Made by a program: the position numbers and the translations under genes. The notes under the pieces are model-generated. The model had not been told where the DNA came from, ran no database searches, and saw nothing but the letters and a program-made list of their open reading frames with translations. Below, in pieces: positions 15,823 to 23,528 of a DNA stretch of 64,000 bases (position 1 is its first letter; every line of letters begins with the position of its first letter). Source of the stretch: CAVXWV01 sp963695415 (lineage in GTDB: Bacteria; Chloroflexota; Anaerolineae; Anaerolineales; UBA4823); the NCBI GenBank assembly GCA_963695415.1, contig CAVOGL010000024.1, forward strand, positions 62,001 to 126,000, given 5' to 3'.

Positions 15823-18177
15823 TTATTCTTCGCGCCTATCGATTGGCTGTCCGCTGAGCGATTCCAATTCCGCCACAAACCCATCGAAATCATCAGCCTT
15901 TGTCTGCCTCAATTGGGCAAATACGAGCTCGACCGCCTGTTCTCTTCCCACGCTTTCAGCCCACTCGTGCAGGCTCAGCGCCATTTGTTGGGCAGCCGCA
16001 TCTTCCATGACATAAGGCCACAACAGCTCACGCATCATGCTGTAGCGATCACCGCCGCCGATTGTCTTGGTTACGTCACCCAGGAAAATTTCAATTAATT
16101 CCAGGTCTTTCTGCCGGGTCTGTTCATCCGCCATCTCCATTGCCAGCCAGAATGCCAGGCTGCTCCATTCCCCTTCGCTGGTTAAGGTTGTTTGCTTGCG
16201 CGGCATCCAGGAGGTGAGGTAATCCGGCTTTTCGGTGATCTGCAGCCAGTGACCCTTGTCTCGCTCCCATTCCTCGGGGTTGGTAGCGCTTAATCTTGCC
16301 TGTTGCGAGTCATATCCCTCAGGTGTGAGCAATGCCACGTAGCCAGTTCCATCCTCAGACCACTGCTGCAGCATCCATGCGCGTAACAGGGTGTGCATTG
16401 TGGTGCGTGCCACCACGTTGTAATCTCTGCCGTTCGGATCGAGCTGGTACAGCCAGCTTACGGGTCTGGCGAGGTAGTAGCCGCTGCCATCCGGCACCAG
16501 AAGCAGGTCGCCGCTCCACACCAGGTCGCTCAGGTACGGGGTAACCACAATGGTTTTGGGTGCTGGTGTATCGAGCAGGGCAGCCAGCTGCTCTGTTGTT
16601 CGTGCAAACAGCCTGGCATGTTCCAGGTGGTTGCTGCTGACCATCGAGGTGGAGGCAATTCCCTTCACTGGCTTTTTGGGCAGGACTACTGCGAGCGCCT
16701 CAGGCAGTGTGCCCTGGTAGCTGATCGTTTCCCCGCTGCTGGGATCACCTTCAATCAACCCGTCGTCCGCTGCCAGCATTTCGCCTCTGCCCGCCAGGCG
16801 CAGGGTCACCTGGTTGTCGTCCGCCTGGTGGCTGCTTGTCGTCCAGGGCCACGGCATCCAGTCGCCATCTCGCAGCAGGAAGCTGATCCGCCGGTCCAGC
16901 AGCGCCTGCAAAGCAGCTGGCATAAAGGTGTAACGATACTCGCCCGGTGCCTCGTTGTGCTTCCAGGGCATCTCGAATGCACGGTAAGGGATGTTTAGTT
17001 TTCCCTGCCATGCCAGGTCCAGAGTGTACGGAGCGCTGGCGCTTTCGGGCACCGGGATCACCACGCTGTCCCCGGTGCGCCGTACTACCAAATTGTTCTC
17101 ATTTTCATCCTTGGCGCCAAGCCGGGTTGTCAGCTCCAGCCCGGGATTGAGCTTCAGTACGATCTCACTAATTCCATCTGCCTTCTCCGGCATCAATACG
17201 AGCTGCGTCGTTCCCGAGATGCGGCGGTCTGCCGCATCGATTTCCACATCCGTTTTCTGGCTGAGTACCCGCCACTCGTCCACCTGTGGGTCATAGGGGG
17301 AAGTCGCCCAATCGTGCGCTGCCCGGATGCTGTTGTTGGCGCTAAAACCAACCAGCAATGCCAGCACGCCGGCAAGTATCAGCACGACTGCGCTCCCAGG
17401 GCGGCGGGGGGACTGGCGCCGGTCCAGGATAAGCGTGATGCCCAGGCCCAGGGCAGCCGCCGCCAGGCTTACGCCGGCAAACCATGCCGCCATGCCCAGC
17501 ACCCTTGCCTGTGATAACCCCAATCCCAGGGATGGTGAGATCACCAGGTTAGAAAAGAAGACATTATTGAAAGCCATCGACTGCATCGGGTTGAAGCCTT
17601 CGCTCAGCGAGGCGGAAAAATAGATATCGTAGAAGAGCCACACCCATACCACCACCCAGGCGATAGCCAGCGCCAGCGAGCTGCGCAGGAATGCCGCCAG
17701 GAAGGTGATCAGGCTGAGCCCCACCGTATTCACCAACAGGTATAGTCCCAGGCTGACCAGCCAGATCCACTCCGGCAGCACATTCGGCAAGAACAGGTCC
17801 AGCAAAAACCAGCCTGCCAGCTGCAGAGCCGCGCCAGGGATCAAGCCCAGCCACAACCCCAGCCATTTGGCGCAGAAATGCACCAGCGCATCGACCGGGC
17901 TGCTCCACAGGATCTCGCCAATGGCTCCCTGGTCCTGTTTCAGGCTGGGGATGACCAGGATCGGCACGATCAAGAATTGCAGTACCAGGAAGCTGGTCCC
18001 AGGAATGCCAAAGTCGACCGATGCCACCGGGGTCGGGGATCCACTGAAAACGAGGACCAGCAATGCCACCAGCGGCAGCACCGCCATGATGCCCTGCACA
18101 ATCCACAGCGAAGGTCTCCGCCACAATTGGCGTACCTCGTTGCTTACAATGGCTCTAAACATGCTCAACTCCTTCAT
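15823..18177 (-). CDS. ABC-2 permease fused to a large M1-peptidase-like extracytoplasmic domain
   Basis: About 784 residues from ATG 18177, whose ATGA overlaps the preceding stop. Residues 1-270 hold at least six hydrophobic segments (GIMAVLPLVALLVLVFSG, FLVLQFLIVPILVI and others) like ABC-2 permeases. After one more membrane span the rest is soluble and begins with an aminopeptidase-N-like beta domain (TDVEIDAADRRISGTTQLVL). The HExxH zinc motif of active M1 enzymes is not found; the matching helix reads VVARTTMHTLLRAW, so the domain is probably non-catalytic. Fusions of ABC permease and M1 domain are known in Chloroflexota-like genomes. It likely handles a peptide or lipid substrate. Confidence 0.82.
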   Translation of the reverse strand: MKELSMFRAIVSNEVRQLWRRPSLWIVQGIMAVLPLVALLVLVFSGSPTPVASVDFGIPGTSFLVLQFLIVPILVIPSLKQDQGAIGEILWSSPVDALVHFCAKWLGLWLGLIPGAALQLAGWFLLDLFLPNVLPEWIWLVSLGLYLLVNTVGLSLITFLAAFLRSSLALAIAWVVVWVWLFYDIYFSASLSEGFNPMQSMAFNNVFFSNLVISPSLGLGLSQARVLGMAAWFAGVSLAAAALGLGITLILDRRQSPRRPGSAVVLILAGVLALLVGFSANNSIRAAHDWATSPYDPQVDEWRVLSQKTDVEIDAADRRISGTTQLVLMPEKADGISEIVLKLNPGLELTTRLGAKDENENNLVVRRTGDSVVIPVPESASAPYTLDLAWQGKLNIPYRAFEMPWKHNEAPGEYRYTFMPAALQALLDRRISFLLRDGDWMPWPWTTSSHQADDNQVTLRLAGRGEMLAADDGLIEGDPSSGETISYQGTLPEALAVVLPKKPVKGIASTSMVSSNHLEHARLFARTTEQLAALLDTPAPKTIVVTPYLSDLVWSGDLLLVPDGSGYYLARPVSWLYQLDPNGRDYNVVARTTMHTLLRAWMLQQWSEDGTGYVALLTPEGYDSQQARLSATNPEEWERDKGHWLQITEKPDYLTSWMPRKQTTLTSEGEWSSLAFWLAMEMADEQTRQKDLELIEIFLGDVTKTIGGGDRYSMMRELLWPYVMEDAAAQQMALSLHEWAESVGREQAVELVFAQLRQTKADDFDGFVAELESLSGQPIDRREE

Positions 18178-18866
18178 CCATCCTCCGGTCGACCAAACAA
18201 GACTTCCTCCCGTCTGGCTAAAAACAAACTCAACACCACCATCCCCACCCCGGCTCCCAACCACACCACCCGGTTCAATGCCCAGAACCCGTCATCCGGT
18301 CTCCCCAGCGTCATCAACGGGCTTGCAAGCCACATCGCGGAATCCGGGGAAACATTCCCTGCGCAGGCTCTTGGTACCTGAGGCAGGAGCATCAGGCTCC
18401 CGCCCATCAACACCGTCACCGCCATCACCCCATCCAGCGCCCTCCCCCGCCATAACGCTGCCGCGCTGCCAAGTCCCATGCACGCGGCAAGGGGAGAAAG
18501 CCAGATGAACAAATTGTCCGGGGACTGCTTGGGGACGGGCACTTGCCAGCGGTTGGACAGCGCCAGCAAAACGGTTGCCAGCACGGCGCTGATGACCAGA
18601 AGAACCAGCAGCCGCCCGAGCATCACCCGCCAGGCAGGCTGCTGGTTGGTCAACAGCATTTCGATCGCCGGGTCACCCGCCAACAGACCTGAGGCGACCA
18701 GACCCAATGCCAGCGGCAGGATGAACTCAAGCGTAAACAGGCTCAACAAAGAAGCCACATCGGCAGCCTGGCGTAGCAGCCCCACCAGGCATGTACACGC
18801 CGCGATCACCAGGATGCTCAGGGCGAGTTCCATCCGGCGTGAGGGAAACCGTGACAGCAGATTCAC
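18174..18866 (-). CDS. ABC exporter membrane subunit
   Basis: About 230 residues with six or so hydrophobic segments (LALSILVIAACTCLVGLL, LALGLVASGLLAGDPAIEML, VMLGRLLVLLVISAVLATVL). The end RREEVLFGRPEDG is cytoplasmic. GTG at 18866, right after the anti-sigma stop, is the preferred start; ATG 18833 is the alternative and neither has a strong ribosome site. It overlaps the next gene by 4 bp. It is probably the second permease of the ABC-2 exporter. Confidence 0.75.
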   Translation of the reverse strand: MNLLSRFPSRRMELALSILVIAACTCLVGLLRQAADVASLLSLFTLEFILPLALGLVASGLLAGDPAIEMLLTNQQPAWRVMLGRLLVLLVISAVLATVLLALSNRWQVPVPKQSPDNLFIWLSPLAACMGLGSAAALWRGRALDGVMAVTVLMGGSLMLLPQVPRACAGNVSPDSAMWLASPLMTLGRPDDGFWALNRVVWLGAGVGMVVLSLFLARREEVLFGRPEDG

Positions 18867-18867
18867 C

Positions 18868-19782
18868 TCAACGACTGCCTGTGAGTGAGGAGGCTGGACT
18901 GCCTCGGGTAATCCACAGCCAGCTGGCGCAGAAAAAAATGACGGCAAACAAGAGCTCGAGTGAAACCACCTGCCAGCCGGGCTGCAGCAGCATTAGCAGT
19001 GAAAACCCCCGAAAAGAGGCCCCCCCCAGTTCGCGCGCCATTAACACCACCAGCCCTCCCCACAGCATCAGGGAAACTCCAGCCGCCAATTGAGGTCTCC
19101 AGGCGACTGCCAGCAGGGTGGTCAGCGCAGACAGCAGCAGCATCGGTCCCAGCCAGGCGGTTACCAGCCCCAGGGGCGAATCCCCGCCAAAAGCCGCCAC
19201 CACCAGGCTGCCCGCCAGGGCAAGGAGCGCCAGCGCCCCCAATGCCAGGGTGAGCCGGGCAAAGATAAGGGTTCCAGGCTCGGTCGGCAGCGCGCTGATC
19301 AACTCCAGGGCAGGATCATCTTCAATGCGGTACAGGAACGCCGCCACCACGGCGCCGGCAATCGGTATGGCGGTGAAGAGGCTCACAGCCGGCCACCATG
19401 CCGCGCTGCCCTGCAGGATCAAGGCTGCCAGGATGGCGATGAGCACCACCGCAGACAGCACCGGGACGGAAATACCCTGGAAAACAAACACGCGCTGTGC
19501 CCACACCAGGTTCCAGGCAGAACGGGCAGACTGCGCCAGCGATGGTCGCCCTGCGTGGATCACGCTGCGGATTACGGGTGACATCTCCGGCACGCTCCCA
19601 CTGCCAGGCGCGCTTTCCCTCAGCCCGTCCGCCAGCGCCATCCATTCAGCCAGCGCCATCCGGCAGTCCGGGCAGGTTGGCAGATGTGCCTCCACCTCTT
19701 GTCTCACAACCTGTGGCAGTGACTGGTTGGCATAAAACGCAAGCACATCGTCTGGTATATGCGCTGCTTTGTCCGCGGTCAT
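18868..19782 (-). CDS. Membrane anti-sigma factor with zf-HC2 domain and polytopic C-terminus
   Basis: 304 residues. The N-terminal zinc-binding anti-sigma motif is HLPTCPDCR (His-x3-Cys-x2-Cys) within the first 45 residues. After a linker there are about six membrane segments resembling an ABC permease (VPVLSAVVLIAILAALIL, LALGALALLALAGSLVVAAF). It overlaps the sigma gene by 4 bp (19779-19782). The combination suggests that the anti-sigma factor is built into the membrane part of the exporter, so transport state could set sigma release. Confidence 0.85.
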   Translation of the reverse strand: MTADKAAHIPDDVLAFYANQSLPQVVRQEVEAHLPTCPDCRMALAEWMALADGLRESAPGSGSVPEMSPVIRSVIHAGRPSLAQSARSAWNLVWAQRVFVFQGISVPVLSAVVLIAILAALILQGSAAWWPAVSLFTAIPIAGAVVAAFLYRIEDDPALELISALPTEPGTLIFARLTLALGALALLALAGSLVVAAFGGDSPLGLVTAWLGPMLLLSALTTLLAVAWRPQLAAGVSLMLWGGLVVLMARELGGASFRGFSLLMLLQPGWQVVSLELLFAVIFFCASWLWITRGSPASSLTGSR

Positions 19783-20369
19783 TCCCCGCCACCCTCCTTC
19801 AGCAGTTCACGCAGGCGGGATTTAGCCCGGTGCAGGCGGCTCTTAACCGTCCCCTCGGGCACAGCCTGGACCCTTGCGGTCTCCTCCAGCGAGAGCCCGT
19901 GGAAGAAAACCAGCTCCAGGCACTCCCTTTGCGCCTCGGGCAGGCAGCGCAGGGCTTCTGCCAGGGAAGCGGACTCGTCGGATTGCCCGGGGAGCGGTCT
20001 GTCCCCTGCCTGCGGGTCCAGGTCTTCGAGGGCAACCTCCGCCTCCTGCGGCGCCAGCTGGCGGTTGTAGGCATTGATCGCCCGGCTGCGCGCAATCACC
20101 AGCAGCCAGGTGTACAGCCGGCACTCCCCGCGGAACTTCCCCGCCCCCTGCCAGGCTGCCAGCATCACCTCCTGGAGCACATCCTCCGCCAGCGAACGGT
20201 TCCCCAGGCGCTGTACCAGGTAACTGAGCAGTTTTGATGCGTACAGCCGGTAGACAGCCTCCAGCGCGCCGGGTTCCCTGCTCTTCAAGGCGGCAACCAG
20301 CGCAGCCTCCGGGCTGTCAACCGGCTGTCGCCTTCCTGCTGTGGTCCTGGATGCAGCCTGTTCATCCAT
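19779..20369 (-). CDS. ECF-type RNA polymerase sigma factor
   Basis: About 196 residues. Region 2 (ALEAVYRLYASKLLSYLV, LAEDVLQEVMLAAWQ, YTWLLVIARSRAINAYNR) and region 4 (LPEAQRECLELVFFHGLSLEETA and VPEGTVKSRLHRAKSRLRELL) are clear. The start ATG 20369 is chosen because it keeps a normal N-terminal length; frames up to 20417 exist. It is the first gene of a five-gene operon with its anti-sigma factor and an ABC exporter, so it probably controls that operon and an envelope-stress or antibiotic response. Confidence 0.93.
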   Translation of the reverse strand: MDEQAASRTTAGRRQPVDSPEAALVAALKSREPGALEAVYRLYASKLLSYLVQRLGNRSLAEDVLQEVMLAAWQGAGKFRGECRLYTWLLVIARSRAINAYNRQLAPQEAEVALEDLDPQAGDRPLPGQSDESASLAEALRCLPEAQRECLELVFFHGLSLEETARVQAVPEGTVKSRLHRAKSRLRELLKEGGGE

Positions 20370-20513
20370 GCAGTTACTATACTGCATAGTGGTCGAAGTC
20401 ACAATTGGAATCAGCATGAGTCATATATATAGATAGACACACCCCCACCATGTAAGGTTCCATAGCGAACCAAAAATCCCCTCGAAATATCCAAGGGGAT
20501 GATGAAATTAAAA

Positions 20514-20828
20514 TGTAGGGCGGGTATCCTACCCGCCGCCAGAAGTGTGCTGCACGCTGCCACGTAAAACGGGTTGCCAACCCGTTCAACGATCGTTTGA
20601 ATTCCAGCCGACACATCGCGCACCGTCAACCTGCCCCAGAAATCTCCGTTCGTGTCTTTCGATGTTCCATGCAGGACGGATATCTCACCCGCCGTCAGAT
20701 GTGTGCTGCACGCTGCCATGTAAAACGGGTTGCCAACCCGTTCAACGATCGTTTGAATTCCAGCCGACACATCGTGCACCGTCAACTTGCCCCATAAATC
20801 CCGTTCGTGTCTTTCGATGTTCCATGGG
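20514..20828. repeat. Two 156-bp direct repeats with GGCGGGTA hairpin
   Basis: A unit containing GTGTGCTGCACGCTGCCA, AAAACGGGTTGCCAACCCG and TTCGTGTCTTTCGATGTTCC occurs at about 20518-20672 and again at about 20674-20828; the first ends in the same GATGTTCCATG as the second. The hairpin GGCGGGTA-TCC-TACCCGCC (20518-20536) leads the first copy and a degraded form leads the second. No gene was recognised between 20370 and 21036. Confidence 0.85.
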
Positions 20829-20939
20829 TTTTCATCTAACCATCCCGGTCCTCCGTCCTCGTTCCCCCGTCACTCCAATCAGGACAAACATTATCAGATA
20901 TTCATGACATCCCGCGCTCACATCTCGATCGCCCTTTGT

Positions 20940-20979
20940 TATAATCAGGCTAAACTTTTGAACCGGCGCTAGCCGGTTC
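20940..20979 (+). promoter_or_regulatory. Possible promoter and leader hairpin of the formate dehydrogenase cluster
   Basis: TATAAT at 20940-20945 is followed by a perfect hairpin GAACCGGC-GCTA-GCCGGTTC at 20960-20979. No good -35 is seen. About 60 bp further are two GGAG sites and the first diaphorase gene. The hairpin may act in the 5' leader. Confidence 0.4.
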
Positions 20980-21048
20980 TATCCCCACCCCACATCACAC
21001 CCCATCCTTGCCAGAACACCGGCAGGAGAAGGAGGATTGGTGAGTTAA

Positions 21049-21558
21049 TTACAACCCGTAACCGGCAGCAGCGGCAACGCACATCCCCCAGCCAGCGAAC
21101 CTCCCCTCGATACCACCCTTCTGGACCACATCCTCGAAGAGTTCAAGGGGCAGAAGGGCGCCGTCATCCCCATCCTGCAGCGCATCCAGGACGCCTACGG
21201 CTACCTGCCCAAGGAGATCCTCCAGCTGACCTCGAAGAAGACCGGCATCCCCATGAGCCAGCTCTACGGGGTGGCGACCTTCTATGCCCAGTTCCATCTC
21301 ACCCGCCGCGGCAAACACATCATCCGCATCTGCGACGGCACCGCCTGTCACGTCGGCGGCTCGGAGAAGACCGTCCAGGCGATCGAGAACGCTTTCGGGG
21401 TTCAGGCAGGCGGAACTTCGCCCGATTACCAGTACACCCTCGAGATCGTTTACTGTGTCGGCTCGTGCGGTCTCGCCCCGGTGGCGGTGGTCGATGATAA
21501 AGTGTTTGCCAAAACCAAACCGGACGCCTTCGTCCGCCAGCTGAAGAAATTGGAGTGA
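21049..21558 (+). CDS. NuoE-like [2Fe-2S] diaphorase subunit (first copy); start unresolved
   Basis: The protein covers the full NuoE/HydC fold: the N-terminal helical part (LLDHILEEFKGQKGAVIPIL, IQDAYGYLPKEILQLTS) and the thioredoxin-like part with cluster cysteines in CDGTACHVGG and YCVGSCGLAPV. The only ATG in frame (21253) would delete the helical part, so the gene starts earlier. GGAGAAGGAGG (21025-21034) precedes GTG at 21040, but codon three is TAA (21046-21048). GTG AGT GAA TTA CAA would be a normal start, so a base error or real nonsense change is suspected. It passes electrons between NuoF1 and the formate dehydrogenase. Confidence 0.8.
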   Translation, partial: LQPVTGSSGNAHPPASEPPLDTTLLDHILEEFKGQKGAVIPILQRIQDAYGYLPKEILQLTSKKTGIPMSQLYGVATFYAQFHLTRRGKHIIRICDGTACHVGGSEKTVQAIENAFGVQAGGTSPDYQYTLEIVYCVGSCGLAPVAVVDDKVFAKTKPDAFVRQLKKLE

Positions 21559-21561
21559 AAG

Positions 21562-21948
21562 ATGCCTCGCTTTACAGACGTTGACTCGCTCAACCAGCAC
21601 CGCCAGCAGCTGGTAGAAAACCACGATAGGACACAGGCGCAGACCGCCGCCATTATCGTCGGTATGGGCACCTGTGGTCAGGCTGCCGGCGCCGGTGAGG
21701 TGCTCCAGGCGGTGCGCAAAGAACTGGAGAAGTTGGCGAAGCCCGGTCTCCAGGTCGAGGTGCGTTCGGTCGGCTGCATCGGATTGTGCGTGCGTGAGCC
21801 GCTGTTGGACGTCCAGCTTCCCGGGAAGCCGCGCGTCACCTACACCAACGTCAAACCCTCCCAGGTCAGCCGCATCATCTCAGAGCACCTGGTGGGTGGC
21901 AGCGTGGTCGCCGAATGGGCACTCGGTTATGTGCCGGAGGAGTGGTAA
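21562..21948 (+). CDS. Stand-alone thioredoxin-like [2Fe-2S] ferredoxin
   Basis: 128 residues. Cysteines in GMGTCGQAAGA and RSVGCIGLCVREPLLDV match the [2Fe-2S] thioredoxin-like domain that forms the N-terminus of NuoF-like HydB subunits in bifurcating hydrogenases. Here it is a separate gene, 4 bp from NuoE1 and 3 bp from NuoF1. It probably joins the diaphorase module of this formate dehydrogenase. Confidence 0.85.
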   Translation: MPRFTDVDSLNQHRQQLVENHDRTQAQTAAIIVGMGTCGQAAGAGEVLQAVRKELEKLAKPGLQVEVRSVGCIGLCVREPLLDVQLPGKPRVTYTNVKPSQVSRIISEHLVGGSVVAEWALGYVPEEW

Positions 21949-21951
21949 TTA

Positions 21952-23528
21952 ATGGTAGAGGTCGCTCAACTCGATACAAACGGGGCAGCTCCCGCCAGCC
22001 TGGCGTCCTACAGCGAGCTTCCCTTTTACAGCAAGCAGGTGCGCATTGCCCTGAAGAACTGCGGCATCATCGATCCAACCAGCATCGATGACTACATCGC
22101 CCGCGATGGCTACCGCGCCCTGGCGAAAGCGCTCACTGCGCTCTCCCCGGAGGACGTGATCTCGATCATGAAGGATTCCGGTCTGCGCGGTCGCGGCGGA
22201 GCCGGATTTACCACCGGGATCAAGTGGGAGTTCTGCCAGCGCTCGCGCAAGACGCCCAAATATGTCATCTGCAACGCCGACGAAGGCGACCCCGGAGCCT
22301 TCATGGACCGCTCCATCCTGGAGGGTGACCCGCATTCCGTCATCGAGGGCATGACCATCGCCGCTTACGCCATCGGCTCCAACGAAGGCTACATTTACTG
22401 CCGGGCTGAATACCCCCTGGCGATCACCCACCTGCGCCATGCCATTACCCAGGCGCAGGAGTACGGCTTGCTCGGAGAGGATATCCTCGGCAGCGGTTTT
22501 GATTTTCACCTCTATATCTATGAGGGCGCTGGCGCTTTTGTCTGCGGCGAAGAGACCGCCCTGATGGCTTCGATCGAGGGGCGCCGCGGCACCCCTCGCC
22601 CGCGCCCGCCCTTCCCCGCGGTCTCTGGATTGTGGGACAGCCCGTCCAACGTCAACAACGTCAAGAGCTATGCCATGTCGCCGCAGATCGTGCTCAACGG
22701 CGCCGACTGGTTTGCCAGCATCGGCACGCCCAAATCGCCCGGGACCGCCATCTTCGCCCTCACCGGCAAGATCAACCGCACCGGTCTGATCGAGGTGCCC
22801 ATGGGCACCACCCTGCGCGAGATCATCTTCGATATCGGCGGCGGCATCCCGGACGGCAAGCAGTTCAAAGCCGTCCAGACCGGCGGTCCCCTGGGAGGCT
22901 GCCTGCCCGCCTCCGCCCTGGACACCCCGGTCGATTTTGACTCGCTCGTCCAGGCGGGTGCCACCATGGGCTCAGGCGGCATGATCGTCGTCGATGAATC
23001 GACCTGCATGGTCGAGTTCGCCCGTTATTTCCTCACCTTCGCCTCCGCCGAGTCCTGCGGCAAGTGCGTGCCCTGCCGCATCGGCGGTCAGCGCCTGCTG
23101 GAGACGCTCACCCGTATTACCGAGGGCAACGGCATCCCAGAGGACCTGGAAGAGATCGCCTACATCTCGCGCAACATGCGTGAGGCTTCTCTCTGCGCCC
23201 TCGGGCAGCTCACCCCCGGACCGGTGCTGTCCTCATTCAGGTTCTTCAAAGAGGAATACGAAGCCCACGTCTACGAGAAGCGCTGCCCGGCGAAGGTGTG
23301 CAAAAGCTTGATCACTTACTCCATCATTGCGGAGGATTGTGAAGGCTGCATGGTCTGCATGCGCAACTGCTCCAGCGGGGCAATCAGCGGATCAAAGCGT
23401 GAACCTCATGTAATTGATATCGAGCGCTGCACGCGCTGCGGGATCTGCCTCGATGTCTGCAAATTCAATGCTGTCGTGGTCGAAGCGTGCCGGTGCTCGC
23501 GAAGCGCACCTATAAGGAATTTATATGA
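21952..23528 (+). CDS. NuoF/HydB-like NAD(P)-binding flavoprotein with C-terminal 2[4Fe-4S] domain
   Basis: About 525 residues. FMN/NAD site: SGLRGRGGAGFTTGIKWEF, CNADEGDPGAFMDR, EGAGAFVCGEETAL. The 4Fe-4S motif is SCGKCVPCRIGG and then CALGQ. A C-terminal ferredoxin domain follows (CEGCMVCMRNC, CTRCGICLDVC). As given the frame runs on over the next gene to 23844. One extra G near 23487 restores VVVEAVPVLAKRTYKEFI with TGA at 23526-23528, overlapping the ATG of the next gene (ATGA). Electron-bifurcating hydrogenases and formate dehydrogenases have this same subunit layout, so NAD(P) and ferredoxin may both be partners. Confidence 0.88.
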
